The notes: generated by a model from the letters alone, not told the origin. A stretch of DNA of 64,000 nucleotides from JdFR-22 sp964534325 (GCA_964534325.1 CAZHOR010000001.1:1-64000), one strand, 5' to 3'. Shown: positions 34,386 to 43,556, counted from the stretch's first letter. Numbers and translations: made by a program.

Positions 34386-35695
34386 TTTTTACCACCCGTG
34401 TATTTTTGATAAACTTCCTCAATGAGTGTGGGATTGTACCCGGGGTCATAAAGTCTTATGGGCCCCTCAACTATCTTCTTCTTATCCCAGTCTATTTTCC
34501 ACTTGTGCTCTTCCTCCAGCATCCTGAGGAGCTTGTCCCTCATCTTGACAGGTAGATCGGCTTCACTTCTCACATAAATATGCCAGTCATCAGGGAAATC
34601 TCCCAGGTACTTTTGGGATAGCTCCAGATAGTGGGTCATCTTTATCTGCCTCCCCAGATAAGTGTCCGCAGGTCTGAGACAGAGTCTTGCCATCTGAACT
34701 ATAGCTTCCTCTTTGGTTTCAGCGGCCAGTAGCAGAGCGTCGGGGCACGGTTCGGTGTAGATCTTCTTTTTGGTTTTGATGTCGTAAGTCCACCACTTCT
34801 CCTTTTTCCACAGCTTCCCTATGTAGGCTCTGCGGTACTTGGTGGTATGAGGGCTGCCAACCACCGGAATGCCCAATCGGTTGAAACCGGTTGCGATGCT
34901 CGCCGCCTTCTGGCTGTAGGCGCCCCATGCAAGCCCACATGCACCCACTCGATTGAGTATATAATCAGCAATTTCAGCGTAATTGGCCCTCAAAGGCCTC
35001 AAGGCGAATATGTTGGCGATCTTGATGGCTGCAGAGCTGATGTGGGCGTTGGCCACACAGCTGCCCACATTTGATAAACAGCCGGCGTCGAAGTTACCCG
35101 GATATTGCTCGTAGAGGGAGCTGCCGTCTTTTCTCATCCCTATGTCCATGGCGTGACAACCCGATGTGACCACAATATATTTTCTCTTCAAGAACTCTTC
35201 CAGGATCTCGGCGAGCTCGTCTCTGTCCCTGGGATAGTTGGGGCATCCTACAGCAGCGATAACACCCGGTATGGTCCCCATGACGATGGGCTGACCAACA
35301 TTCCTTATCTCCGTGTCCTGTATGGGTCCTCTACCTGCCCTCATTTTCCCTGTTCTTTTGACCAGATTATCGTAGCTGGCCTTCATTATGATGTCCACGA
35401 TCCTGATGCTGCGGGGGCATGCCTGCTCGCACTTCCCGCAGGCAATGCACTCGCCCTCGATCTGCTGAAAGCGGGTGAGGTCTCCCTTCTTGGCATCGGT
35501 CATGGCCAGATCGATTCTCAGGCTGTTGGGACAGGAGAAAACACACTCGGGCTTGTTTTTACACTGCAAGCACCTGCTCGCTTCCGCTATTGCATCTTCC
35601 AGGGTGTAACCCTGAGCTACCTCTTCAAAGTCCTTTACTCTCTCCACTGCATCCCTCTCGGGCATGGGGGTCTTGGTATTTCGCAACCTATTCAC
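34382..35695 (-). CDS. Chimera: NfnB N-terminus fused to C-terminal half of CODH alpha (CdhA), 437 aa
   Basis: Residues 1-45 are the N-terminus of an NfnB/SudA/GltD-like protein (KTPMPERDAVERVKDFEEV, then GYTLEDAIAEASRCLQC). From about residue 52 the sequence is CdhA: CVFSCPNSLRIDLAM, the second ferredoxin motif CIACGKCEQACP, then the C-cluster half with SGCHAMD, GCLSNVGSC and RVGACGLAWGAYSQKA. The hybrid first cluster motif is Cys42-x2-Cys45-x5-Cys51-x3-Cys55. The N-terminal half of CdhA is in the gene at 36566-39025. The start is GTG 35695 or TTG 35686. The frame is open and coupled to cdhB. Confidence 0.9.
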   Translation of the reverse strand: MNRLRNTKTPMPERDAVERVKDFEEVAQGYTLEDAIAEASRCLQCKNKPECVFSCPNSLRIDLAMTDAKKGDLTRFQQIEGECIACGKCEQACPRSIRIVDIIMKASYDNLVKRTGKMRAGRGPIQDTEIRNVGQPIVMGTIPGVIAAVGCPNYPRDRDELAEILEEFLKRKYIVVTSGCHAMDIGMRKDGSSLYEQYPGNFDAGCLSNVGSCVANAHISSAAIKIANIFALRPLRANYAEIADYILNRVGACGLAWGAYSQKAASIATGFNRLGIPVVGSPHTTKYRRAYIGKLWKKEKWWTYDIKTKKKIYTEPCPDALLLAAETKEEAIVQMARLCLRPADTYLGRQIKMTHYLELSQKYLGDFPDDWHIYVRSEADLPVKMRDKLLRMLEEEHKWKIDWDKKKIVEGPIRLYDPGYNPTLIEEVYQKYTGGKK

Positions 35696-35736
35696 CTCTA
35701 AGTCAGTTTATCTAATTCTTGATCCTAAAATTCGAT

Positions 35737-36564
35737 CTATTTACCTTTGAAGGCTTCCATAGCGACTTTTTCTTCTTCTTGATAGGTGGCCAACCTCTTC
35801 ATCAGAATGTCAAAGTTGACCTGGTGAGCATCGAATTCGGGGCCGTCAACACAGGCGAATTTGGACTCTCCTCCTACCTCTACTCTGCATCCTCCACACA
35901 TGCCGGTACCATCAACCATTATGGGGTTCAAACTGGCTATAGTCTTGACTCTATATGGCTCCGTGGTTTTGGCCACGAATTTCATCATAATCGTGGGCCC
36001 GACAGTAATTACTTTGGCTATATCCTTTCTCTCTTCCAGAACATCCTTCAATGGGTCCGTTACCACACCTTTTCGCCCGTATGAGCCGTCGTCAGTGGTA
36101 ACCAATAGCTGGTCACTGATCTCTTTCATCCTGTCCTCCCACATGAGCAAACCTTTGGTCCTGGCACCTATAATGGAGATCACTTCATTACCCAACTGCT
36201 TGGCCTTTCTGGCTATGGGATAAACAGCAGCTATACCGACACCCCCACCAACGAAGATCATTGTGCCTTCATTTTCATGTACGTGAGACGGATTTCCTAA
36301 GGGCCCAATGAAGTGGGCAAGGGTGTCACCGGCCTTCAACTGACCCAGCTCAACAGTGCTCTTACCTATCATGAGATATACTATGGTTATGGTTCCTTTT
36401 TCTCTATCAAAATCAGCAACAGTGAGTGGCACTCTCTCGCTCTTTTCATGGATCATTACTACCACGAATTGTCCTGGCTCAGTCTTTTTGGCTACTAAAG
36501 GGGCCTCCACGACCATCTCTTTGGTATTTTCACCAATCTTCCTATTCTTTAAGATCTTATACAT
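35737..36564 (-). CDS. NfnA/SudB-like ferredoxin-NADP reductase subunit, 275 aa
   Basis: An FAD/NAD(P)-binding reductase of the NfnA/SudB/HydG class. The FAD site is RVPLTVADFD, the nucleotide-binding glycine run is FVGGGVGIAAVYPIARK, and the C-terminal [2Fe-2S] ligands are in GTGMCGGCRVEVGGESKFAC. With NfnB it forms an NAD(P)H:ferredoxin oxidoreductase, bifurcating in some lineages. Here it lies between the two chimeras that share NfnB and CdhA. The ATG at 36564 is one base after the upstream stop (TGAAATG), as in a normal nfnB-nfnA pair. Confidence 0.88.
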   Translation of the reverse strand: MYKILKNRKIGENTKEMVVEAPLVAKKTEPGQFVVVMIHEKSERVPLTVADFDREKGTITIVYLMIGKSTVELGQLKAGDTLAHFIGPLGNPSHVHENEGTMIFVGGGVGIAAVYPIARKAKQLGNEVISIIGARTKGLLMWEDRMKEISDQLLVTTDDGSYGRKGVVTDPLKDVLEERKDIAKVITVGPTIMMKFVAKTTEPYRVKTIASLNPIMVDGTGMCGGCRVEVGGESKFACVDGPEFDAHQVNFDILMKRLATYQEEEKVAMEAFKGK

Positions 36565-36565
36565 T

Positions 36566-39025
36566 TCAAGCACCTCTTAACAAATTATCGATGGCTTCTG
36601 CAGCTTTCCTTCCTGCTCCCATGGCAGAGATGACCGTTGCCGCTCCCGTAGCAACATCACCACCAGCATAAACACCTTCCCTGGAGGTCTTCCCCTCCTG
36701 ATTCACTATGATGGTACCCTTACGCTCATTGACCTCCAGACCGGGAGTAGTCTGCATAACCACAGGATGAGGCTTCTGACCAATGGCGATAACCACCTGA
36801 TCGATGTCCATGATGTAGTTGCTTCCCTCAATGGGCTCAGGTCTCCTCCTGCCAGAAGAGTCGGACTCACCCAGCTGCATCTTCACCAACTCTATCTGCT
36901 CAACCTTATCATCACCAATGAACCTGATAGGGTTGTTAAGATTTAGGAAATGAATGCCTTCCTCTTTAGCCCTCTCGATCTCCTCCTCACGGGCAGGCAT
37001 CTCCTTCTCACTTCTCCTGTAGATGATGTAGACGTCATCAGCACCCAGTCGGAGGGCGCATCGGGCAGCATCCATGGCAACATTACCACCACCGATTACA
37101 GCCACCCTCTTACCCACCTTTATGGGGGTCTCGTATTCGGGGAACTTGTATGCTTTCATTAGATTGACCCTGATCAAATACTCGTTGGCAGAGTATATAC
37201 CAGCCAGGTTCTCGCCCTCCAATCCCAGGAATGAGGGTAATCCAGCTCCGGTTCCCAGGAAGACGGCATCATATTCTTCGAACAGGTCATCCACCGTCAT
37301 GGTCTGCCCGATGATCACGTCCGTCTCTATCTTAGCTCCCAGTCTCCTGACGTAATCCACTTCTCTTCTAACTATATCCTTGGGCAAACGGAACTCTGGA
37401 ATCCCGTAGACCAGAACACCGCCCGGCTCATGCAGGGTTTCATAAATGGTCACATCATGACCCTTCTTCAGCAGGTCAGCTGCACAGGTGAGTCCCGAAG
37501 GACCTGAACCGACTATGGCCACTTTCTTACCCGTTTTCTCCTTGATCTCGGGTATTTCAGCTCCTTTATCCAGCTCCCAATCGGCCACATACCGTTCAAG
37601 CCTACCGATAGATACTGGCTCCACTCCCTGATCGTTCAGCGTGCAATACATTTCGCACTGGGTTTCCTGAGGACACACTCTCCCGCAGATGGCGGGTAAG
37701 CTGTTGTCTTCTTTCAGTATCTTGGAGGCTTTATCCATATCTCCTTCAATTATACATCTGATGAAGCCCGGAATGTCTACTTCTACGGGACAGCCGGTGA
37801 TACAGTTCTTGCACGTGGTACACTTCTCCACCTCTTCTTTCAGCTCTTCATCACTGATGAATGCAGTTCTACCATCCCTTGATTCCGCCATCTTCTGGGC
37901 GACCTTCACAGCTACTTCGCCGACCTTGTCCGGGTCTTTTATCAGGACTCCTTTGGTCCCGTTTAGGAGGTCATTGATAATAGACTCCTGGGAATCCTTC
38001 GTCCTATCCTTAAGACCTCTTGAGGCTGCTTCCGAGGAGGCGATAACCGGGATGCCCAGCTTGGAGCACTCCTCCAGAGTGTCTGCCCTGATGCACTGCT
38101 CATCCGTCACTACCACATGGGGGTAAGCGGACCTTATAGCTCTCAGCTCATAGCTCAAAGTGCCGGCGATCTTGGCCTTGGGGTTGTATCTGGTAGTGTC
38201 GATGGCGGTGCAGCAAAGACCAGCTATTTCATAATCTTCTTCCAATCCATTCTGAACCAGATAATCGTTAATATTCCTTGCAGGCAATACGTTATGCCCG
38301 ATCACAAGTATAACCGGCTTTTCACTTTCTATAGTACCGAAGCCGATATCCACAAGCGAGGCTTCAGGCTCGCCCTTGGGATAATTGAAGACAGCGATCT
38401 GAGCCAGATCGGCCACTTCCATGGCCACGTGATCCAGCATCCCCACTTCAAGGGCTTTGGACTCATAATCAACATAATCTTCTTCCTGACCTGTATGAGT
38501 AGTATGAAGAACTCTGACCAGTCCCTGCTCAACATACTCCAGGACTTGTTCTAGATCCCCTATCTTCTGGGGTCTGATCCCATATACAAGTCTTATATTG
38601 GGGGCTTCAACATTAACCTGCTTTCCTATCTCTATAGGATGGTCAGGACCAAAATTTTCCAGTGCATATTCAACCAGATGTCTTGCGTGAGATGAGTGTG
38701 CTGAGGCTCCCATCAAACAGGCTATGGTCACCAGCCGTGACTTTTGAGTTCTCAAGTCGATCCCACAGGCCCCTTCCCTGTTATCCGAAAGCTCGCAGGG
38801 ACCCATGGTACACAGATTGCAGAAATCCTGCATGGGAGCATAAAAAGGCTCATACCTGTCCATGAGCTTCCTATCCCACTCCCTTAAATCGAGTATGTGG
38901 GGTTCAGGGGTAGGACCTTCCGGCTCTTCCCATTCCTTATCCTCTTCGATAACCTTTCCGATCCTTATACTGATGTTGCGCAGCTCATCCAGCATAGAAT
39001 TTCCTTCCCTCAGCTCAAAACTCAT
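36566..39025 (-). CDS. Chimera: N-terminal half of CODH alpha (CdhA) fused to NfnB C-terminal part, 819 aa
   Basis: Residues 1-408 are CdhA: FCNLCTMGPCELSDNREGACG for the B and D clusters, then GHNVLPARNIN, GLCCTAIDTTRY and TDEQCIRAD, which hold C-cluster ligands. From residue 409 it is NfnB/SudA: CPVEVDIPGFI, the second cluster motif AICGRVCPQETQCEMYC, then FAD- and NADP-binding Rossmann sites VAIVGSGPSG and VAVIGGGNVAMDAAR. The joint cluster motif is Cys402-x2-Cys405-x2-Cys408-x3-Cys412-Pro. CdhA's other half is in the gene at 34382-35695. A GGAGGAT site precedes the ATG. This gene opens the cdh operon. Confidence 0.92.
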   Translation of the reverse strand: MSFELREGNSMLDELRNISIRIGKVIEEDKEWEEPEGPTPEPHILDLREWDRKLMDRYEPFYAPMQDFCNLCTMGPCELSDNREGACGIDLRTQKSRLVTIACLMGASAHSSHARHLVEYALENFGPDHPIEIGKQVNVEAPNIRLVYGIRPQKIGDLEQVLEYVEQGLVRVLHTTHTGQEEDYVDYESKALEVGMLDHVAMEVADLAQIAVFNYPKGEPEASLVDIGFGTIESEKPVILVIGHNVLPARNINDYLVQNGLEEDYEIAGLCCTAIDTTRYNPKAKIAGTLSYELRAIRSAYPHVVVTDEQCIRADTLEECSKLGIPVIASSEAASRGLKDRTKDSQESIINDLLNGTKGVLIKDPDKVGEVAVKVAQKMAESRDGRTAFISDEELKEEVEKCTTCKNCITGCPVEVDIPGFIRCIIEGDMDKASKILKEDNSLPAICGRVCPQETQCEMYCTLNDQGVEPVSIGRLERYVADWELDKGAEIPEIKEKTGKKVAIVGSGPSGLTCAADLLKKGHDVTIYETLHEPGGVLVYGIPEFRLPKDIVRREVDYVRRLGAKIETDVIIGQTMTVDDLFEEYDAVFLGTGAGLPSFLGLEGENLAGIYSANEYLIRVNLMKAYKFPEYETPIKVGKRVAVIGGGNVAMDAARCALRLGADDVYIIYRRSEKEMPAREEEIERAKEEGIHFLNLNNPIRFIGDDKVEQIELVKMQLGESDSSGRRRPEPIEGSNYIMDIDQVVIAIGQKPHPVVMQTTPGLEVNERKGTIIVNQEGKTSREGVYAGGDVATGAATVISAMGAGRKAAEAIDNLLRGA

Positions 39026-39129
39026 TTCTATCCTCCTATTAGCTTGTATTTACCGCAGCAGGTTAATACCATGTTGTGCACCTCATTTTGAACATTATTT
39101 AATATTTTGTTTCTCGCCCTTAATTCAGT

Positions 39130-39138
39130 CATATATAG
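39130..39138 (-). promoter_or_regulatory. Candidate TATA box of the cdh operon
   Basis: On the minus strand the word ctatatatg lies about 105 bases ahead of the first cdh gene. It would give a leader of roughly 80 bases. The 234-base gap between fwdD and the cdh operon shows no gene. Several other AT-rich words lie nearby, so the choice is tentative. Confidence 0.35.
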
Positions 39139-39259
39139 TTTTCTATTCAACATTATCAATCATGCATTTTTTGTTTATGTGTGTTATATCACTTTTTCTG
39201 TTGAGTTCATCCATGTTACCCCTACGTCAATTATGAATTATAGGTAATATATCTGTAAT

Positions 39260-39625
39260 TCACATTGAACCCAGTATGTGAGATAATGGAGTGGGAGGCG
39301 AATCGGTAACTTCGAAGTTGGCATGAAATCTCTTGTAAGAGTTAAAACCTACAAGATAACTGGAGTAGATGCCATTGGGTATGGTCGGTTTGCCCGCATC
39401 TTCCGAGACCTTGATGAGCAGGTTGAGTGATCTCCCTTGCGCAGATAGCTTTAGAGTCTGTCCTACCTTCAAACCATTTTTCCTGGCGAATTCTGAATTA
39501 ATATAAATAACTGGAGTTTCAGAGTCTTCGCCCTTGTTGAATTCCACTTCCTCCGTGTGGAACAGGTTTCTGGCGACCACAACTTCCGTCTCTGATTTCT
39601 GGATGAATTTGCCGAACTTGGGCAT
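39260..39625 (-). CDS. fwdD: Formylmethanofuran dehydrogenase subunit D-like protein, 121 aa
   Basis: A single molybdopterin-dinucleotide-binding domain of the FwdD type: IYINSEFARKNGLKVGQTLKL early on, then GKPTIPNGIYSSYLV and the C-terminal FEVTDSPPTPL, which resembles the V-x-S-x-x-P-x-T/V tail of the family. With FwdB it binds the tungsten or molybdenum cofactor that reduces CO2 or oxidises formate. It follows fwdB by two bases. Subunits A and C are not seen nearby. Confidence 0.85.
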   Translation of the reverse strand: MPKFGKFIQKSETEVVVARNLFHTEEVEFNKGEDSETPVIYINSEFARKNGLKVGQTLKLSAQGRSLNLLIKVSEDAGKPTIPNGIYSSYLVGFNSYKRFHANFEVTDSPPTPLSHILGSM

Positions 39626-39627
39626 AC

Positions 39628-40896
39628 TCAGACTCCCTCCAGTAATTTCTGGAGAACGAACTCATCATTTATATCATTCTCGAATACAGGTTCAAGCCCA
39701 ACCCTTACACCATCACTTCTTATCATCGTTCCTCCAGCCTCCACCCCGGATAGGGCGGAAGGTACGACTACGTTGGAAATTTTTTCAGTATAGGTTCTCC
39801 GGGGATCCACAAGAATGGTATTGATGTGAGATAACTCCTTTGAAATTTCAAAAGGCAAGGAGTTCACAGGATCAGAGCCGATTATCAAGACCGTGTCAGG
39901 CTTATTCTCTCTTAAAAGATTGCTGAACTCAAATTCATCTGCTGATCTGTTCTCTGCAAAACTGTATCTGTTGACGTACCCCGTTTTTTCTTTCAACATT
40001 TCGTTGAAGCCCCTCATATTGGAGTGGGAGCCTGCCGGCATGAAATAGACGTTTGATATCTGATTTAGCTTTTCCATAAACTCCCTGAACAAGCCGTAAT
40101 CTCCGTTCAACCCGTATTTCAAACCCAGACCACCGAATATAACCGCGTCGCCCTTCTTCAGCTCCCTCATTACTCTGGCAACCTTATTGGTGTACTCACC
40201 TGCTGACTTCCCATCTATGAAGTTCATAAAAGCGTTTATCAGCTCGGGATCGGATTCGACCTGAAAGAAGATGCTTTCCCTTTTAACCAGTTTGGATGTG
40301 TGGGTGCTTCTGGTATCGACGATCACCAGAAACCTGTCCTCCTCATAACCCCTGGAGCGTTTTCTCCCTCTGGGATAGTAAGTGTAGCGTGACATGTGCC
40401 TGGGAAGACTATGAAAAGGGTTGCTTCCCCAGTAGATAATGGTATAAGCATTATCCCTCACCTCATCAAGTGTGGTGGCGGGAAGGTCGTTGTTCAGGCT
40501 CATTTCCACCAGATCGCCCAGGCAAAAGGATGAACAGTCATCGATATAAGCCTTCTTCTTCTCGGCCAGCTCGATGGCAAGCTTCTGGGCCTCAATGGTG
40601 GTGGTATCCATACCGTAAACCGCAAGACTACTGGAGTCAGCAATAAGTTCAGATGCTGCGGAAATAGCCTCCTCAACACCCACCTGCTGCCCCTCAACCA
40701 GGGGTATCGCTCTTCCCTTATTGAAGTTCTTGAATATGGCAGCCCCTCTCCTGCAAGCATTCTTTACCTTGACCTCTTTCCCCGATCCTCCAGAACGTTC
40801 AATTATGATGTCATTACACAGGCACGAGCATCCGGGGCAGGTAGTTCCCCTAGTCTCCATGGTTTCCGTTGTTTCCATTGTTTCCTGTTTTGGCAT
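39628..40896 (-). CDS. fwdB: Formylmethanofuran dehydrogenase subunit B-like protein, 422 aa
   Basis: FwdB is the catalytic molybdo/tungsto-pterin subunit. The N-terminal cluster motif TTCPGCSCLCNDI and the C-terminal IDPRR-like ILVDPRRTYTE fit. Usually the metal-ligand Cys or Sec lies in a C-H-G-P-S context; here it reads SSFCLGDLVE, so the Cys is retained but its surroundings differ. The N-terminus has an odd Met/Glu/Thr repeat (METTETMET). It is preceded six bases upstream by an Fe-S protein gene and followed by fwdD. It may be a formate- or CO2-active branch without FwdA. Confidence 0.82.
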   Translation of the reverse strand: MPKQETMETTETMETRGTTCPGCSCLCNDIIIERSGGSGKEVKVKNACRRGAAIFKNFNKGRAIPLVEGQQVGVEEAISAASELIADSSSLAVYGMDTTTIEAQKLAIELAEKKKAYIDDCSSFCLGDLVEMSLNNDLPATTLDEVRDNAYTIIYWGSNPFHSLPRHMSRYTYYPRGRKRSRGYEEDRFLVIVDTRSTHTSKLVKRESIFFQVESDPELINAFMNFIDGKSAGEYTNKVARVMRELKKGDAVIFGGLGLKYGLNGDYGLFREFMEKLNQISNVYFMPAGSHSNMRGFNEMLKEKTGYVNRYSFAENRSADEFEFSNLLRENKPDTVLIIGSDPVNSLPFEISKELSHINTILVDPRRTYTEKISNVVVPSALSGVEAGGTMIRSDGVRVGLEPVFENDINDEFVLQKLLEGV

Positions 40897-40902
40897 TTTA
40901 TC

Positions 40903-41370
40903 TTATTCCTCCAAGAACTTTATGGCGTCAGTGGGACAATTTTCTCTGCAGGCTACGCATAATATCCTGTTCTTACCATATCGTTTACAGGAGTTCATAT
41001 CCACTACTTTAACCACTCCGTCCTCGATGATCAGTATGGGATTATCTATGGTAGGACCGTTACCGGAACCCATCCCCTGGGGGTCATCCATAACATGTAC
41101 AGGACACAAAACAATGCAGTTAGCACAACCCGTACACAAATCCTCGTCCACAATCAATCCGGTTTCTGTCGCCCTCTCCAATGGCTCCAGCAGTTCAAGA
41201 AGTTTTTCCCTCTGTTTCTCATATTTATCTTCTTCAAATAATGGAGTGCATTCCTCAAGCTTTCTCTCTCTATTGATGACCTTGAATGCGAAGCTCATGC
41301 AGGTGGCTTCCCCGCATTTTTTGCAGTTGGTCTTGGGTAAGAGGTTGAAAATCTCCATTGGCTTGACCAT
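40903..41370 (-). CDS. Polyferredoxin with CdhE-type N-terminal Fe-S domain, 155 aa
   Basis: The first 50 residues resemble the CdhE/RnfB-type [4Fe-4S] domain (PKTNCKKCGEATCMSFAF, with a further Cys at EECTP). A ferredoxin part follows: CTGCANCIVLCPVHVM, and SCKRYGKN leading to CVACRENCPTDAI. It would hold three clusters. It starts the three-gene fwd unit, so it probably carries electrons to or from FwdB. The CdhE-like domain suggests shared ancestry with the corrinoid protein rather than corrinoid binding. Confidence 0.8.
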   Translation of the reverse strand: MVKPMEIFNLLPKTNCKKCGEATCMSFAFKVINRERKLEECTPLFEEDKYEKQREKLLELLEPLERATETGLIVDEDLCTGCANCIVLCPVHVMDDPQGMGSGNGPTIDNPILIIEDGVVKVVDMNSCKRYGKNRILCVACRENCPTDAIKFLEE

Positions 41371-41487
41371 TGAGCTATGTAATGAATAATAATTTTAAAT
41401 ATTTTTGGGAGGAGAGACTTGGAGAACTGACCTTGGAGAGCAGTCCTCCATAAAGATAAAATATTAAAAATAAAAAATAAATTTAAA

Positions 41488-42372
41488 TTATTCTACAAGA
41501 TCGAACATCCTGGCGTTCTTATCGGCTATTTGCTTAATAGCATCTATAACCTCTTTGCCTTCTTCACCTTTGAATAAATGCCTGTATCTCCTCTGCATTT
41601 TGAGGTAATCCTCAACCGGTCTCCTTCTGACCTTCATTACGTCAGTTATTTCTCCATCAACGATCTCGTAGTTGACCCATAGACACGTCTCTACAGCCAG
41701 CTTGGCAACTTCAATTGTTTTGGAGGTATCAAAACCCCATCCTGTTGGACACGGGGTATGAACATGGATGTAAGATAAACCCGTTTCTGAAGCTTTCTTC
41801 ACCTTATTGTAGAGATCCACTGGGTATGCTATAGAAGAGGTTGCCACATAGGGTACTCCGTGAGCGGAAGCTATAGAAGGAATATCCTTTTTATAGAAGG
41901 AGTTGCCCATGCTCTCCTTGCCTGCTGGGGATGTTGTGGTGTGGGCCGCATAAGGTGTTTGGCTACTTCTCTGAACACCGGTGTTCATGTAAGCCTCGTT
42001 GTCAAGGCAGATGTAGATCACCTGGTGGCCTCTCTCCAGCATCCCCGATAAAGCGCCGAAACCAATGTCAGCAGTTGCACCATCTCCAGCGAAAACGACT
42101 ATATTCGTATCCCTATTCAATCTCTTCATGGCTGCCTCAAGGCCGCTGGCCACAGCAGGACTGTTCTCAAAGAGCATGTGGATAGTGGGAACTTTCCAGG
42201 CAGAGTTTTCATGCTGAGTGGAGAACACCTCCACGCAACCTGTGGGAAGACAGACAATGGTGTCCCTGCCCAGCACTTTCATGGCAACTCTAACCGCTAT
42301 GGCTTCACCACAGCCAGGGCAAGCAGTATGCCCAGGAACAAATAATTCTTCTTCCGGAAAAGCAGACACCAT
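41488..42372 (-). CDS. porB: Pyruvate:ferredoxin oxidoreductase beta subunit, 294 aa
   Basis: PorB holds thiamine diphosphate and one cluster. GHTACPGCGEAIAVRVAMK gives the first Cys pair, and the TPP motif is GDGATADIGFGALSGMLERGHQVIYICLDNEAYMNTG. The HTPCPTGW strand is typical of pyruvate-type rather than 2-oxoglutarate-type enzymes. The ATG at 42372 follows the porA stop with a GGGGTGAT site. It ends the por operon. Confidence 0.94.
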   Translation of the reverse strand: MVSAFPEEELFVPGHTACPGCGEAIAVRVAMKVLGRDTIVCLPTGCVEVFSTQHENSAWKVPTIHMLFENSPAVASGLEAAMKRLNRDTNIVVFAGDGATADIGFGALSGMLERGHQVIYICLDNEAYMNTGVQRSSQTPYAAHTTTSPAGKESMGNSFYKKDIPSIASAHGVPYVATSSIAYPVDLYNKVKKASETGLSYIHVHTPCPTGWGFDTSKTIEVAKLAVETCLWVNYEIVDGEITDVMKVRRRPVEDYLKMQRRYRHLFKGEEGKEVIDAIKQIADKNARMFDLVE

Positions 42373-42377
42373 CTGGA

Positions 42378-43556
42378 TCACCCCTTTAAGCTCACCCACT
42401 CAATTTCAGGTTTCTCTTGCTCCATCTTTGCATTGCTCAGGTTCTCTACTATATCCTGGACGTTCCTTATGGTGATATCTCTCCCACCAAGTCCGGCAAC
42501 AAAGCCCTTGACAGGGACATCCACTACCGACTTGACCTCAGAGAATAACGGCCCTTTTAATCCATAGCTGAAGGATTTATCAATTACTCCCACCTTACTC
42601 ACATCCTTAACTGCCTCCCTCAACTCTTCTTCAGGGAAAGGCCTGAATGAACGGATTCTGATCAGGGAGCAATCCACATCCGTATCAATTTCTTCAATTG
42701 CATCTTTTATAGTCCCACAAACTGAGCCCATAGCGATCAAAGCCACATCTGAGTCCAGATTACCATAGCACTCAATTAGGCCATCGCCATAGCTCCTGCC
42801 AATTATGCTTCCATATTCCTTATTTGTTCTCTTAATTACTTCTTTAGCATTATCCATTGCTCTTTGCTGCTGATATTTGAACTCCATGTAATCGTCCGGC
42901 GTGGCGTAAGCTCCCAGCGTTAGTGGATTGTGGGTGTCGAGTTTATGATCCAGATCAAAAGGAGGCAAGAAAGCATCTACATCTGATTGGTCAGGTATTA
43001 TGGCCGGCTCATATGTGTGAGTGAGGAAAAATCCATCCATGCACACCATTGCAGGGAGCAAAACCCCCTTATCCTCTGCAATCTTGAAGGCTTGAATAGA
43101 GAGGTCAGCAGCTTCCTGAACACTTTCCGCATAGAACTGGAGCCAGGAGGTATCCCTCTGCGACACAGAATCCGAATGATCGTTCCATATATTAAGGGGA
43201 GAATTTAAAGCCCTGTTTGCTACTACCATAGTGATAGGCAGGCGCATTCCAGAAACCGCATGTAAAACTTCATGCATTAGAGCCAGACCTTGAGATGAGG
43301 TAGCCGTAAAGGATCTAACCCCACAGGCTGTCGAACCTGCCACCACAGAAAGTGCGGAGTGTTCGGATTCCACATTTATGTATTCAGCATCCAGCTCTCC
43401 GTTCGAGATAAGGGATGAGAGCTTTTCTACAATGTGGGTCTGGGGGGTGATGGGGTAAGAAGCAATCACCTCAGGCATGCATAAAGCGATACTGTCAGCA
43501 ACTGAATGGGAGCCCTCCTGGACCACATAATTGCTTTCCTTTAACAGATAGCTCAT
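42378..43556 (-). CDS. porA: Pyruvate:ferredoxin oxidoreductase alpha subunit, 392 aa
   Basis: PorA binds pyruvate and thiamine diphosphate jointly with PorB. YPITPQTHIVEKLS, VESEHSALSVVAGS and RSFTATSSQGLALMHE are the conserved N-terminal sequences, and the C-terminal transketolase-like domain (GVIDKSFSYGLKGPLFSEV) is complete. The ATG overlaps the stop of the NfnB-N::PorD-C chimera (ATGA), preserving the ordinary porD-porA coupling. Confidence 0.94.
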   Translation of the reverse strand: MSYLLKESNYVVQEGSHSVADSIALCMPEVIASYPITPQTHIVEKLSSLISNGELDAEYINVESEHSALSVVAGSTACGVRSFTATSSQGLALMHEVLHAVSGMRLPITMVVANRALNSPLNIWNDHSDSVSQRDTSWLQFYAESVQEAADLSIQAFKIAEDKGVLLPAMVCMDGFFLTHTYEPAIIPDQSDVDAFLPPFDLDHKLDTHNPLTLGAYATPDDYMEFKYQQQRAMDNAKEVIKRTNKEYGSIIGRSYGDGLIECYGNLDSDVALIAMGSVCGTIKDAIEEIDTDVDCSLIRIRSFRPFPEEELREAVKDVSKVGVIDKSFSYGLKGPLFSEVKSVVDVPVKGFVAGLGGRDITIRNVQDIVENLSNAKMEQEKPEIEWVSLKG

